Source: an uncultured Clostridium sp.
GTDB taxonomy: Bacteria > Bacillota > Clostridia > TANB77 > CAG-508
Assembly (NCBI GenBank): GCA_948467875.1
Contig: CAOKFZ010000001.1
Span: forward strand, 174,480-238,479
Direction: 5' to 3'
Length of the DNA: 64,000 nt
Under the pieces are notes generated by a model that was not told the DNA's origin, did no database searches, and saw only the letters and a program-made list of their open reading frames with translations. The position numbers and the translations under genes were made by a program. The stretch's first letter is position 1, and each line of letters begins with the position of its first letter. Positions 26,923-35,357 of this stretch are shown here, piece after piece.

Positions 26923-28323
26923 TTATTCTTCTTCTTTTTTCGTTGACTTTTTGGTAGTCGCCTTTTTCGTTGTTTTCTTTTCTTCTTTTTTCTCTTCCTT
27001 ATCTTTTTTGTTCTCTGGCTCCGCCACTTTTGGTGCAACTTCTTTGACTTTGGCATTTTCGATAATATAATCAATTGTTTTTTCTGATTTTATGCTGCTT
27101 TCAATATTTTTCTTCAATTCTTCATTTGCCATTAATTCTTCTTCTTTTCTACCATAAGCAGTTGCCAATTCTTTGATTTTTTCTTCTATCTCTTTTTCTT
27201 CTGCTTCAATTTTGGCATCCCTTGACACAGCCTCAATGACTAATCTCATTTTGATTGTTTCTTTAGCTGGCTCTTCGCTTTCTTTTTTATATTCTGCCAT
27301 TGTCTTACCAATCATTTGTAAATATTGCTCTAATTTGATGCCTTGATAAGCCAAACGATTATCCATATCTTGTGCCATATTATCGACTTCCATTTCAATC
27401 ATACCTGATGGAATGTCTACTTCAGAATCTTCACTTACCGCTTTGACAGCTGCTTCTTGCAATTCGCTCTTCGAACGAGCCTCATTTGCTTCTTCTTTTT
27501 TCTTTTTCAAATCTGCTTTCAATTCTTTTAAGGTATCAAATTCGCTGACATCTTTTGCAAACTCATCATCCAATTTAGGCAACTCTTTTTCTTTGATTTC
27601 ATGAACTTTTACCTTAAATACCGCATCTTTTCCAGCCAAATCTTTGGAAAAATATTCCTCTGGAAATTTTACGTTAATATCTTTTTCTTCCTCAGCTTTC
27701 ATGCCAACAACTTGGTCCTCAAAGCCTGGAATAAACGTATTGCTTCCTAATTTTAACTCATGATTTTCTGCTTTTCCGCCTTCAAACTCTTTTCCATCTA
27801 CAAAGCCGCAAAAATCAATTACCACCGTATCTTCTAATTTTGCCGCTCTGTTCTTCACAGTTACCATTCTTGAATTCTTGTCAGCCATGCGATTTACTTC
27901 TTCTTCGACTTCTTTATCAGTTACTTCATACTTGTTTTTTTCTAACGCAATTCCTTTATATTTTCCAAGTTTTACTTCTGGCTTGGTTTGAACCAATGCA
28001 GTAAACATCAAGTCTTTGCCTTTTTCCATTTGAGTAATATCAATTTCAGGACGGCTAACGGCTTCTATTTTCTCTTCCTTAATCGCATTATCATAGATTT
28101 CAGGCACAATTTCGTTAAAAGCATCTTCGTAAAAAATTTGAGCTCCATAATATTTTTCGACCATATTCATCGGAACTTTGCCTTTTCTAAAACCTGGTAT
28201 ACTAAAATATTTTACATTTTTTTTGTAAACGGTTTTCATGCCTTCTTCAAAAACTTTGCTATCCACTGTAAATTCTAGTTTTAGTTCATTTTTGTTATCT
28301 GTCTTTTCAACTTTAACACTCAT
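26923..28323 (-). CDS. tig: Trigger factor chaperone
   Basis: 466 residues. Trigger factor binds the ribosome exit tunnel and folds nascent chains. The ribosome-binding signature is FSIPGFRKGKVPMNMVEKYYG (residues 37-57). The PPIase domain runs about 150-240 (DTVVIDFCGFVDGKEFEGG). The long helical C-terminal part ends in an unusual Lys/Glu/Thr-rich tail of about 40 residues (EEKKEEKKTTKKATTKK and onward), low-complexity and likely disordered. The start follows GGAGGAATTAAA. It has its own promoter upstream and a terminator downstream. Confidence 0.96.
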   Translation of the reverse strand: MSVKVEKTDNKNELKLEFTVDSKVFEEGMKTVYKKNVKYFSIPGFRKGKVPMNMVEKYYGAQIFYEDAFNEIVPEIYDNAIKEEKIEAVSRPEIDITQMEKGKDLMFTALVQTKPEVKLGKYKGIALEKNKYEVTDKEVEEEVNRMADKNSRMVTVKNRAAKLEDTVVIDFCGFVDGKEFEGGKAENHELKLGSNTFIPGFEDQVVGMKAEEEKDINVKFPEEYFSKDLAGKDAVFKVKVHEIKEKELPKLDDEFAKDVSEFDTLKELKADLKKKKEEANEARSKSELQEAAVKAVSEDSEVDIPSGMIEMEVDNMAQDMDNRLAYQGIKLEQYLQMIGKTMAEYKKESEEPAKETIKMRLVIEAVSRDAKIEAEEKEIEEKIKELATAYGRKEEELMANEELKKNIESSIKSEKTIDYIIENAKVKEVAPKVAEPENKKDKEEKKEEKKTTKKATTKKSTKKEEE

Positions 28324-28367
28324 TTTAATTCCTCCAAAATTTCTTTAATTTACACAATAGTTTTTTT

Positions 28368-28395
28368 ATTATATCATAAATTTCAGAAAAATCAA
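28368..28395 (-). promoter_or_regulatory. Promoter of tig
   Basis: TTGATT (28395-28390), 16-bp spacer, TATAAT (28373-28368). Confidence 0.65.
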
Positions 28396-28414
28396 GTGTT
28401 TTTTGCGAAATTTC

Positions 28415-28443
28415 TTGACTTTCGCTACTTCTAGTGATATAAT
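28415..28443 (+). promoter_or_regulatory. Strong sigma-A promoter of the orphan membrane gene
   Basis: TTGACT (28415-28420), 17-bp spacer, TATAAT (28438-28443). About 32 bp downstream lies a perfect palindrome, ATACTAATTAGTAT (28475-28488), a possible operator in the leader. Confidence 0.75.
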
Positions 28444-28577
28444 TGTTTACGTAATATATTTTTATTTCTTTTTTATACTAATTAGTATAGGAAGCTACTT
28501 TCTCCTATCTTAATTGGTTTTAGTAACACATCAATTTTTTAGCAACTGTAAACTTATCATTAAAAGGAGGAATTATT

Positions 28578-29369
28578 ATGTTAGTACTACACCTTTCTGG
28601 AATTCTCTTTACTATCATTTCTTTTCACGTGATACAGAGAGTTTTTTGGAAAAACATCACACAAAATGCAACTGGAACTAAAATATTTTTTCTAATGCCT
28701 TTTATGACATATGGAGGATATGTTCTGGCAATTGCATTTTTAAAGGTCCCATCTCTCTTTTCTATAATAACAGTAAGCTTGTTTATTTTTCTGTTATTTA
28801 TGACATACTTTGTTTGTAAGTGCTTCAATAAAAAACGCATATCTATTTTGACCTGTTTATTACTCGCTTGTCTATGGTTGTTTCAGCAAGACCAGAAAAA
28901 TCTGCAAAAAATTATTCCTGACAAGAAAATAGAAACAGCCAAAAATTTCGAATTTCCCAATATGACTACAACCATCATAGATATGTCACAGCCAACTTTG
29001 GTTTCAAACAATAAAGAAGTACTTAATGACATCAGCTGGAAAGACCTTTATTCGTCAAATGGAAAACAAATTATTTGTTCAGGCACTTTTAGTGAAATAG
29101 CAATCATTACTAAGAATGAACTTTTAGGCTATACCAATATTGCCTATGATGATTTGATACCACGGAATGCAACTCTTGGGAATTTTCTATTTCAGAACTC
29201 AATCTTCTTAGGAATGACTGCAGATGACGAGAACATACCTTACTTCAAGTATGCTCTTGCCAAGAAGGACAGCTTTTTTGGAAATTATTCCATTGATAAA
29301 TATGTTTTATACAATGCTTTAAATGGAGAATTAGAATATTTCTCAGAGCTGCCTGATTTCGCACAGTAG
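28578..29369 (+). CDS. Orphan membrane protein, unknown; one in-frame CGG
   Basis: 263 residues starting behind AAAAGGAGG. Four hydrophobic segments lie in the first 105 residues (about 3-22, 35-56, 62-82 and 90-104). A soluble, mostly polar domain of about 155 residues follows and would lie on one face of the membrane. I do not recognise a family. Codon 196 is CGG (29163). Read as arginine it gives LIPRNATLGNFLFQ and the frame runs on to TAG. With a +1 skip it would end after about 17 more codons. So this gene does not follow the core-gene pattern. It has a strong promoter and a 120-nt leader, and stands alone between tig and pfkA. Confidence 0.6.
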   Translation: MLVLHLSGILFTIISFHVIQRVFWKNITQNATGTKIFFLMPFMTYGGYVLAIAFLKVPSLFSIITVSLFIFLLFMTYFVCKCFNKKRISILTCLLLACLWLFQQDQKNLQKIIPDKKIETAKNFEFPNMTTTIIDMSQPTLVSNNKEVLNDISWKDLYSSNGKQIICSGTFSEIAIITKNELLGYTNIAYDDLIPRNATLGNFLFQNSIFLGMTADDENIPYFKYALAKKDSFFGNYSIDKYVLYNALNGELEYFSELPDFAQ

Positions 29370-29388
29370 TACAGTAAATCAAACAACA

Positions 29389-29431
29389 AAAAAGTGCCGA
29401 ATTCCTGTTAAACAGATTTTCGGCACTTTTT
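29389..29431. terminator. Bidirectional terminator between the orphan membrane gene and pfkA
   Basis: AAAAAGTGCCGA (29389-29400) pairs with TCGGCACTTTTT (29420-29431). T runs flank both sides. Confidence 0.9.
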
Positions 29432-29444
29432 AATTTCATTTTTT

Positions 29445-30566
29445 CTAATCTCCCAAACTCATGCCAAGTTCTCTTGCCACTTTTATCAAATCATGGTCTA
29501 ATGGAATGGTACGATTTTTGCTCGAAGCCGCACCCACTTCTGTATCTTTTCCAACCACTTCGTCCAAATCAACATAACCCATTTCGCCACCTTTATAAGT
29601 AACAAGCACCTTAAAAATCCCTTGCATGGCAAGTTCCATCGCTTTCACACCATAACGTGTTGACAAAACTCGATCAAATGAAGTCGGCGTTCCTCCTCTT
29701 TGCACATAACCCAAAACTGTATTTCTGGTTGTCATTCCAGTCAACTTTTCGATTTGTTCTGCCACAAGTTCCCCTGCGCCACCTAAACGAATATTATCCA
29801 AACCTGCTCCATCATCAAGCATTCTTTTAATGCTAATTTGTCCGCCTTTTGGTTTTGCGCCCTCTGACACAACCACAATACTAAAATTCTTGCCAGCTTG
29901 TCTTCTTTTATTAATCTTCTCAACCACTTTATTAATATCATATGGAATTTCGGGAATTAAGGCAACATCTGCACCACCTGCAACAGCTGACTCCAATGCA
30001 ATCCAACCTGCATACCTTCCCATCACTTCCAAAGTTAAAACACGATGATGCGAATTCGCTGTTGTGTGAAGTCTATCTAGCGCCTCCATTGCAACATTTA
30101 CCGCAGTATTATAGCCAAACGTTGTTTCTGTAGAAACCACATCATTATCAATTGTTTTTGGAACGCCAATACAATTTACACCTTTTAAACAAAAATCTCG
30201 GCTCGACTTTTGTGTGCCATCTCCACCCAAAGTAAAAATGCACTCAAAACCTGCATTTCTCACGTTTTCCACACATTTGTCTGACAAATCTTGATATTCC
30301 ACACTTCCATCTTCTTTTACCACTTTATAGTTGAACACATTTGTATTATTCGAAGTTCCAATAATCGTGCCACCCTTGTCCAAAATTCCTGATGCGTTCC
30401 CATTTGGGTCAAGTCTCACATAATCATTATTCAAAAGTCCTTTATACCCTTCGATATATCCATAACACTCTATTCCGTGTGTTTCAGCCGTTTTTACAAT
30501 GGCTCTTATGACCGCATTTAATCCCGGTGCATCTCCACCATTGGTAAGTATTGCAACTTTTTTCAT
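29445..30566 (-). CDS. pfkA: 6-phosphofructokinase
   Basis: 373 residues, longer than the 320-residue Bacillus type; closer to the PPi/ATP group III enzymes. It phosphorylates fructose 6-phosphate in glycolysis. The N-terminal GGDAPGLNAVIRAIVK, ILDKGGTIIGTSN and FTLGGDGTQKSSRDF are phosphoryl donor sites. Substrate residues are in GVPKTIDNDV and EVMGRYAGWIALESA. The GGDGT motif followed by Q, K and the KTIDND sequence fit the ATP- or PPi-dependent clade; which donor is used is not settled here. It is monocistronic with promoter 30600-30628. Confidence 0.93.
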   Translation of the reverse strand: MKKVAILTNGGDAPGLNAVIRAIVKTAETHGIECYGYIEGYKGLLNNDYVRLDPNGNASGILDKGGTIIGTSNNTNVFNYKVVKEDGSVEYQDLSDKCVENVRNAGFECIFTLGGDGTQKSSRDFCLKGVNCIGVPKTIDNDVVSTETTFGYNTAVNVAMEALDRLHTTANSHHRVLTLEVMGRYAGWIALESAVAGGADVALIPEIPYDINKVVEKINKRRQAGKNFSIVVVSEGAKPKGGQISIKRMLDDGAGLDNIRLGGAGELVAEQIEKLTGMTTRNTVLGYVQRGGTPTSFDRVLSTRYGVKAMELAMQGIFKVLVTYKGGEMGYVDLDEVVGKDTEVGAASSKNRTIPLDHDLIKVARELGMSLGD

Positions 30567-30599
30567 ATTTTCTCCTCCTACCCATTTGATTTCCTTCTT

Positions 30600-30628
30600 A
30601 TTATATACATTTTAAAACAATATTACAA
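30600..30628 (-). promoter_or_regulatory. Promoter of pfkA
   Basis: TTGTAA (30628-30623), 17-bp spacer, TATAAT (30605-30600). Confidence 0.75.
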
Positions 30629-30654
30629 GTAGTTTTTCAAAAATATTTTATACG

Positions 30655-30680
30655 CAAAAAAGCGAGCTTAAAAAGCCCGC
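30655..30680 (-). terminator. Terminator after the sortase gene
   Basis: GCGGGCT pairs with AGCTCGC (30674-30680 with 30662-30668, one G-U pair), followed by TTTTTT on the minus strand. Confidence 0.85.
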
Positions 30681-30694
30681 CACTATTTTTACTT

Positions 30695-31354
30695 CTATTG
30701 CTCTTTTGCCAAAATTACTAATCTCGCACTTGAATCATCTGTACAAGTCGAAAGTGAAATTTCCTTTGCACCTTCTGTATCTCTTGCCATATAATCGGCA
30801 TCACTTGGTGTTGTTTCAAACATATCATAAATCGAATACGTAACTGTTGTTCCTTCTTGGTCTGTAATTTTCACAATATCGCCATTGGCTAATTTTTTGT
30901 TATCTGAGAAAAATAATCCATTACGGTAATTATGCCCAACAATCACTGTATTACCTGGTTGATTTAAACCAACACCGTACAAAATAGCCACAGAAGTTTC
31001 CAACGATTTTTTAGTTACTTTTTCCAAAACAGGACACTCCAAACCTGTTTTCGGAATCGAAATCGTTCCCTTAATCTCGTAACCTTCCATATACTGCTTT
31101 CCATCTGAGACTTGGTCTTCTCTATCTAAAGAAGTCATGGTATCCACTGGGTTCGTGTAATTTCCTTCGACTGTGTTATCTTTTTCATTTTTTCGAATCG
31201 ATGTTCCAAAACTCTCCGTTTGATCCTTCAAATCCTTATTTTTTGCTTTTACAAAATAAATATCATGCACAAAATAAGCGATAATCGCGATAATCGCAAT
31301 AATAACAACAACTAAAATTCCTGTTAAAATTTTACTATATTTACTATTAAACAT
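30695..31354 (-). CDS. Sortase
   Basis: 219 residues. An N-terminal membrane anchor lies at 8-32 and a sortase barrel follows. Sortases cut an LPxTG-like signal and join surface proteins to peptidoglycan or pilin. Visible are GTISIPKTGLECPVLE, VGHNYRNGLFFSD (catalytic His) and SLSTCTDDSSARLVI (catalytic Cys in TLxTC form, Arg after). The C-terminal end follows that Arg closely. Class D or B is likely; no substrate with an LPxTG tail is in the window. The promoter at 31394-31422 rules out the longer upstream start (31459). Confidence 0.9.
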   Translation of the reverse strand: MFNSKYSKILTGILVVVIIAIIAIIAYFVHDIYFVKAKNKDLKDQTESFGTSIRKNEKDNTVEGNYTNPVDTMTSLDREDQVSDGKQYMEGYEIKGTISIPKTGLECPVLEKVTKKSLETSVAILYGVGLNQPGNTVIVGHNYRNGLFFSDNKKLANGDIVKITDQEGTTVTYSIYDMFETTPSDADYMARDTEGAKEISLSTCTDDSSARLVILAKEQ

Positions 31355-31393
31355 ACTTTTTCTCCTTTTTATCAGTCTAATCCTCTCAATTAT

Positions 31394-31422
31394 ATTATAA
31401 CATATCTTTTTCTTTTTTGCAA
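31394..31422 (-). promoter_or_regulatory. Promoter of the sortase gene
   Basis: TTGCAA (31422-31417), 17-bp spacer, TATAAT (31399-31394). Confidence 0.75.
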
Positions 31423-31466
31423 ACTGATTTGGACAAAAAAGTTTTATTTTTTCTGTCAACTCGATT

Positions 31467-33221
31467 TTATTCCAAAATCGCCTTAATTCTTCTTACACCA
31501 CTTGATGACGCCTCTTCTTTCTTGATTTTGAAATGCCCTAATTCCTTCGTATTTTTCACATGTGGACCACCACACAATTCTTTTGACACATCGCCAATCG
31601 AATAAACCGTCACAATTTCCGGATATTTCTCAATAAACATACATTCTGCACCTGTTTTCAAAGCCTCTTCTTTTGGCATTTCTTGCACTGTAACCTCAAG
31701 CCCTGCCGCAATCCAATCATTTACCATATTTTCTACTTTTTGCTTTTCTTCCTCCGTCATTTTCGCAGGATGCGCAAAATCAAATCGCATTCTCTCTGCC
31801 GTAATATTACTTCCTTTTTGGTGTACATGCTCCCCTAAAACCACTTTCAAAGCTGCATTTAACAAATGGGTCGCCGTATGATACTGAATTTCCGTCTCCC
31901 CTGTTGCAGCAAGTCCGCCTTTAAATTTTGCCTCACTTCCCAATCTTGACTTTTCTTGATGTTCCTTAAATAAGGCATCAAAGCCTTGGCTATCCACTTC
32001 TAAGCCTGCCTCAGCTGCCAATTCACCCGTCATTTCTGGTGGAAAACCATAGGTTTCATACAAATTAAAAATGGTTTTGGCATCAATTTTTGTCTGATTT
32101 TCCTTTTTCAATTTTGCCACGATTTTCTCAAATTCTTTCTCGCCTTTTTCAAGTGTTTTCATAAATTTATTTTTTTCCTCAATAATGACTGATTGAATGA
32201 ATTCGCGGTTTTTCGCTAATTCTGGGTACATTTCTTGCAAAGCCTCAATCGCCACATCAATCATTTCAGGTAATTTCGCCAAATCGATTTCTAACTTATT
32301 CAAATGACGCGTCATTCGGCGAAGTAGCCTACGCAAAACATAACCTCGATCCACATTACTTGGACGCCCGCCATCGTTGATAATCATCATACTTGAGCGC
32401 AAATGCTCTGCTACAATTCTTCTACTTTGGATGAAATCTTGATTTTGCCATTCTTCCAATTTTTGCATCACTGGCGCAAAAAGCTCGATTTCAAATGGCG
32501 TTTCTTTTCCTTGTAGTAACATAGCCATTCTTTCCAAACCAAGTCCTGTATCGACATTTTTTTGCTGCAATTTCGTATATCTTCCGTCCTTTGTTTTGCA
32601 ATATTCCATAAAAACATTGTTCCAAATTTCGACATATTTCCCACAACCACAAGCTGGATTACAATCCGCTGAACATTTTGGCTTACCTGTATCATAAAAC
32701 ATTTCTGTGTCTGGACCACAAGGACCTTCTTCTCCTGCAATCCACCAATTATCGTCTTTTCCAAAAAAGTAAATTCTCTCTTCTGGAATGCCTGCTTTTT
32801 TCCAGCATTCATAAGACACTTCATCACGTGGCGCATCTTCGTCCCCAGCAAAACACGTAACTGACAATTTCTCAGCTGGAATGTTCAATTCCTTTGTTAA
32901 AAAATCATAACTCATGCTAATGGATTCTTCTTTAAAATAATCTCCCAATGACCAATTTCCCAGCATTTCAAAATACGTCAAATGACGATTATCGCCCACT
33001 TCGTCAATATCCACTGTACGAATACATTTTTGATAATCTGTCAAACGTGTCCCTGCTGGATGCTTTTCGCCCAAAAGATATGGCACAAGCGGATGCATGC
33101 CAGCTGTCGTAAATAAAACTGATGGGTCATTTTCAGGAATGACTGGTGCTGACGGAATAATTCTATGTCCATGCTTTTCAAAAAATTTCAAATATTTGTT
33201 TCTAATATCAATTGCTTTCAT
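31467..33221 (-). CDS. alaS: Alanyl-tRNA synthetase, short form without C-terminal domain
   Basis: 584 residues; typical AlaRS is about 870. The class II catalytic core (1-240) has FTTAGMHPLVPYLLGEKHP, LGLERMAMLLQG and RRIVAEHLRSSMMIINDGGRPSN. The editing domain has HTATHLLNAALKVV and the CGGPH motif near the end. The protein stops at RRIKAILE, so the DHHA1/C-Ala part, which bridges to tRNA and dimerises, is absent. The end is natural: no frameshift, no downstream remnant. The start at 33221 follows GGAGAG. I see no T-box leader. Confidence 0.95.
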   Translation of the reverse strand: MKAIDIRNKYLKFFEKHGHRIIPSAPVIPENDPSVLFTTAGMHPLVPYLLGEKHPAGTRLTDYQKCIRTVDIDEVGDNRHLTYFEMLGNWSLGDYFKEESISMSYDFLTKELNIPAEKLSVTCFAGDEDAPRDEVSYECWKKAGIPEERIYFFGKDDNWWIAGEEGPCGPDTEMFYDTGKPKCSADCNPACGCGKYVEIWNNVFMEYCKTKDGRYTKLQQKNVDTGLGLERMAMLLQGKETPFEIELFAPVMQKLEEWQNQDFIQSRRIVAEHLRSSMMIINDGGRPSNVDRGYVLRRLLRRMTRHLNKLEIDLAKLPEMIDVAIEALQEMYPELAKNREFIQSVIIEEKNKFMKTLEKGEKEFEKIVAKLKKENQTKIDAKTIFNLYETYGFPPEMTGELAAEAGLEVDSQGFDALFKEHQEKSRLGSEAKFKGGLAATGETEIQYHTATHLLNAALKVVLGEHVHQKGSNITAERMRFDFAHPAKMTEEEKQKVENMVNDWIAAGLEVTVQEMPKEEALKTGAECMFIEKYPEIVTVYSIGDVSKELCGGPHVKNTKELGHFKIKKEEASSSGVRRIKAILE

Positions 33222-33250
33222 CGCTTCTCTCCTACAATACAATTTTTTTT

Positions 33251-33279
33251 ATTATATTATAAAACTTTACAAATTACAA
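33251..33279 (-). promoter_or_regulatory. Promoter of alaS
   Basis: TTGTAA (33279-33274), 17-bp spacer, TATAAT (33256-33251). The leader to the ATG is about 25 nt, so no T-box fits. Confidence 0.65.
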
Positions 33280-33331
33280 TATTTTTCGCAATTATTTTTA
33301 TTTTACATTTTACTATCAGAAAAAACAAAGT

Positions 33332-33366
33332 AAAAAACGCAGGTAGTTACAGCTACCTGCATTTTT
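33332..33366. terminator. Terminator after the YgjV-like gene
   Basis: GCAGGTAG (33339-33346) pairs with CTACCTGC (33353-33360), flanked by A and T runs on both sides. Confidence 0.85.
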
Positions 33367-33434
33367 ATAGACTCGCTATGTTTAAATTAAATTTATCCTT
33401 TACATTTATATTATATCCTCTTCTATCTATTTTG

Positions 33435-33977
33435 TCAAGCATTTCTTCTTCTTTTTTCCAACTGATATCCTATGATTGAATTTACCAATAAAACCATTTC
33501 CAAAATCACACCAAAAATTGATTTCACATAGCAATTATATAAAATCCACAAAATACCAACTGGAATTCCACAAAACTTATATACTTCTGTTTTCTTTTGC
33601 CAAACAGAATACGTATAAAGCATGGTTGCAAAAACAGATAATAAACTGAAGAAACCTTCGTATGTAAAAATTGCTGATATGCCTGATATTACATACAAAA
33701 CAACTAAAATTACAATGTCTTTCTTGCTAATTTCATTTCGTTTTCCGTTTCGTTTTTCATCTACCAAAAAAATGATATTTCGTAGCATTGCTACAATGCA
33801 CATCGCCAAACCAGACCAAGCATTCAGCAAAATATAGGCAATCACATTTGCAATCAGTGAAGCAAAACTAACCATTAAAATCGCTTTTCGATTTTTCATA
33901 TAATACGTAATCGCCATTAACACATACATGATAATCGTAAAAACTTGCGATAAGATATACTCTATTCCCCAATTCAT
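33435..33977 (-). CDS. YgjV-family inner membrane protein
   Basis: 180 residues, hydrophobic almost throughout, with about six membrane segments. The start MNWGIEYILSQVFTIIMYVLMAITYYMKNRK and the motif ALLNAWSGLAMCIVAMLRNIIF-like segment near 65-85 (here YILLNAWSGLAMCIVAMLRN) fit the YgjV/DUF family. The function is unknown. Its ATG overlaps the end of the upstream HTH-SDR gene, so it is translationally coupled to it. It starts behind GGAGG. Confidence 0.75.
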   Translation of the reverse strand: MNWGIEYILSQVFTIIMYVLMAITYYMKNRKAILMVSFASLIANVIAYILLNAWSGLAMCIVAMLRNIIFLVDEKRNGKRNEISKKDIVILVVLYVISGISAIFTYEGFFSLLSVFATMLYTYSVWQKKTEVYKFCGIPVGILWILYNCYVKSIFGVILEMVLLVNSIIGYQLEKRRRNA

Positions 33978-35216
33978 TTCAAAACCTCCTTCAAATCTTG
34001 CGCATATGTTTTCAACCTTTGAAAGCATTCATATGCCTTTTTTACTTCTTTGGGATTGATACTAACATAGCCCCTCTGTTTGCTTTCCTCCGGCAAATCC
34101 ACAATCAGCGTATCTTGGTCAATTCCATCCCAACCATTTCCTACAATTTTGATTAGATTGGGTTCCTTCTCCAAAATTTCATGATAATCCACAAACAGTG
34201 TCTTGATTTTACTCTGCATATAAATTTGCAATGTTTTATTCTGTTGAAACTTTTTCAATTCACTTTTGCGAAAAATAAAAATTCTTTCTATCTTCGCCCC
34301 ACGATTTGCCGCCTCCAAATTACTCACTCTAAAGTTCATCTCAAGCGGTTCTTCTGTCCACTCGTCCTCTAACATTGTAGACGCACACCACAAATGAGAA
34401 TTTTGGTTCAACTTTTTAAAGTAAAAATCAATCGCTCGGTAAAAAATTCCTGTTTCCAAATTTTCCGTTCTTCCCTTTTTATCAAAAATCAAAGAACCAC
34501 CATCTGTTGCAAGTGCCATACCTGTCATGTTCTTAAAACCTGTCAGCAAAGCCAAAACATCTTTTGCCATTTGCTCAAAATTTAGCACTATTTTGTATCC
34601 CTCTGAAATATCTAAATTCAATGCATTCATCCTAACTCCATTTCTTATTTTTGTCTTTTGAGCAAGTTTCGTTTCTAACTTGGCTTTGGCATTTTGCCCG
34701 ATTGTTTACAAATACAATACTTGATTCTACATTCATTTTGTGCACAAATTGAATAACTAGCCACTCTTTATTTTTAATAAATGTTTCACTTGTTTTATCT
34801 GTATCAATAAAAATCAATCCATCATAATATTGGCTTGTTTTTTTCAATTCTTTTTCTAAGGAAATTCGATTTTCAAAATCCGTTTTCAAAATCTTGACAT
34901 TTCTCAATTTTTCCATATCTATTTTCGATTTTTCTGCACAAATTCCCTCTACAATATAGCCTTCTTTTTCTAGCAATGGAAGCAAACTATAGCCAATTTC
35001 TGTATTCAAATTTGCTACCATCACTCTTCTTGCAACATTCACATAACTTGATGTTTTGCTTCTTTTATCCAATGGCTTTTTTGTTTCTTCTGGAATCCCC
35101 CAAACTCTTCCGTTTTTAATTGCGCCATCAATTCTATTTTCTTGGCACAATCGCATAATTCTTCTTTCCGAAATTCCCCATTTCTTAGAAACTTCTTTAA
35201 TACTCATATAAGACAT
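33974..35216 (-). CDS. HTH plus short-chain-dehydrogenase-like fusion protein, read through a CGGG +1 site
   Basis: In the plain frames this looks like two genes (34632-35216 and 33974-34630). Skipping C34700 joins them in one 413-residue protein. Residues 1-50 are an excisionase/MerR-like helix-turn-helix (MSIKEVSKKWGISERRIMRL). From 60 a Rossmann-like fold follows: VMVANLNTEIGYSLLPLLEKEGY, then VKILKTDFENRIS. The join falls in SIVFVNNGQNAKAKLETKLAQ, the SDR active-site region without the usual Ser-Tyr pair. GVRMNALNLDI (SDR: RVNAxxPG) and MTGMALATDGGSL (SDR: TGxxLxVDGG) follow. The last 140 residues are extra. It is probably a non-catalytic regulator. Confidence 0.75.
34697..34700 (-). other. 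CGGG +1 frameshift site in the HTH-SDR gene
   Basis: Codon 173 is CGG after AAT. Skipping its C joins the SDR halves. This is the only site whose fourth base is G. Confidence 0.75.
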
Positions 35217-35241
35217 TTTATCTCTCCCCCCCTTTTTTTAT

Positions 35242-35263
35242 ATTGTTCGTTTTAACGAATAAT
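35242..35263. promoter_or_regulatory. Inverted repeat upstream of the HTH-SDR gene
   Basis: TTCGTT-TT-AACGAA (35246-35259) with flanking ATT/AAT, 26 bp before the start. A related TTATTCG lies at 35294-35300, next to TTGACA (35307-35302) and TATAAT (35286-35281, 15-bp spacing). This looks like an operator for autoregulation by the HTH protein; inference. Confidence 0.5.
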
Positions 35264-35327
35264 ATGTCGTATATTTATATATTATACTATTTTGCGAATA
35301 ATGTCAACATTTTTCACATAATATTAC

Positions 35328-35357
35328 AAAAAAACATCAGATTAACTGATGTTTTTT
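35328..35357. terminator. Terminator at the end of the V-ATPase/MFS operon
   Basis: AAAAACATCAG (35330-35340) pairs with CTGATGTTTTT (35346-35356), loop ATTAA. It overlaps the MFS stop codon and serves both strands. Confidence 0.85.

Noticed and set aside
26796-27074. Lys/Arg-rich 92-codon ORF over the tig tail
   Set aside because: A shadow of the Lys-rich trigger factor tail in another frame, crossing the tig terminator.
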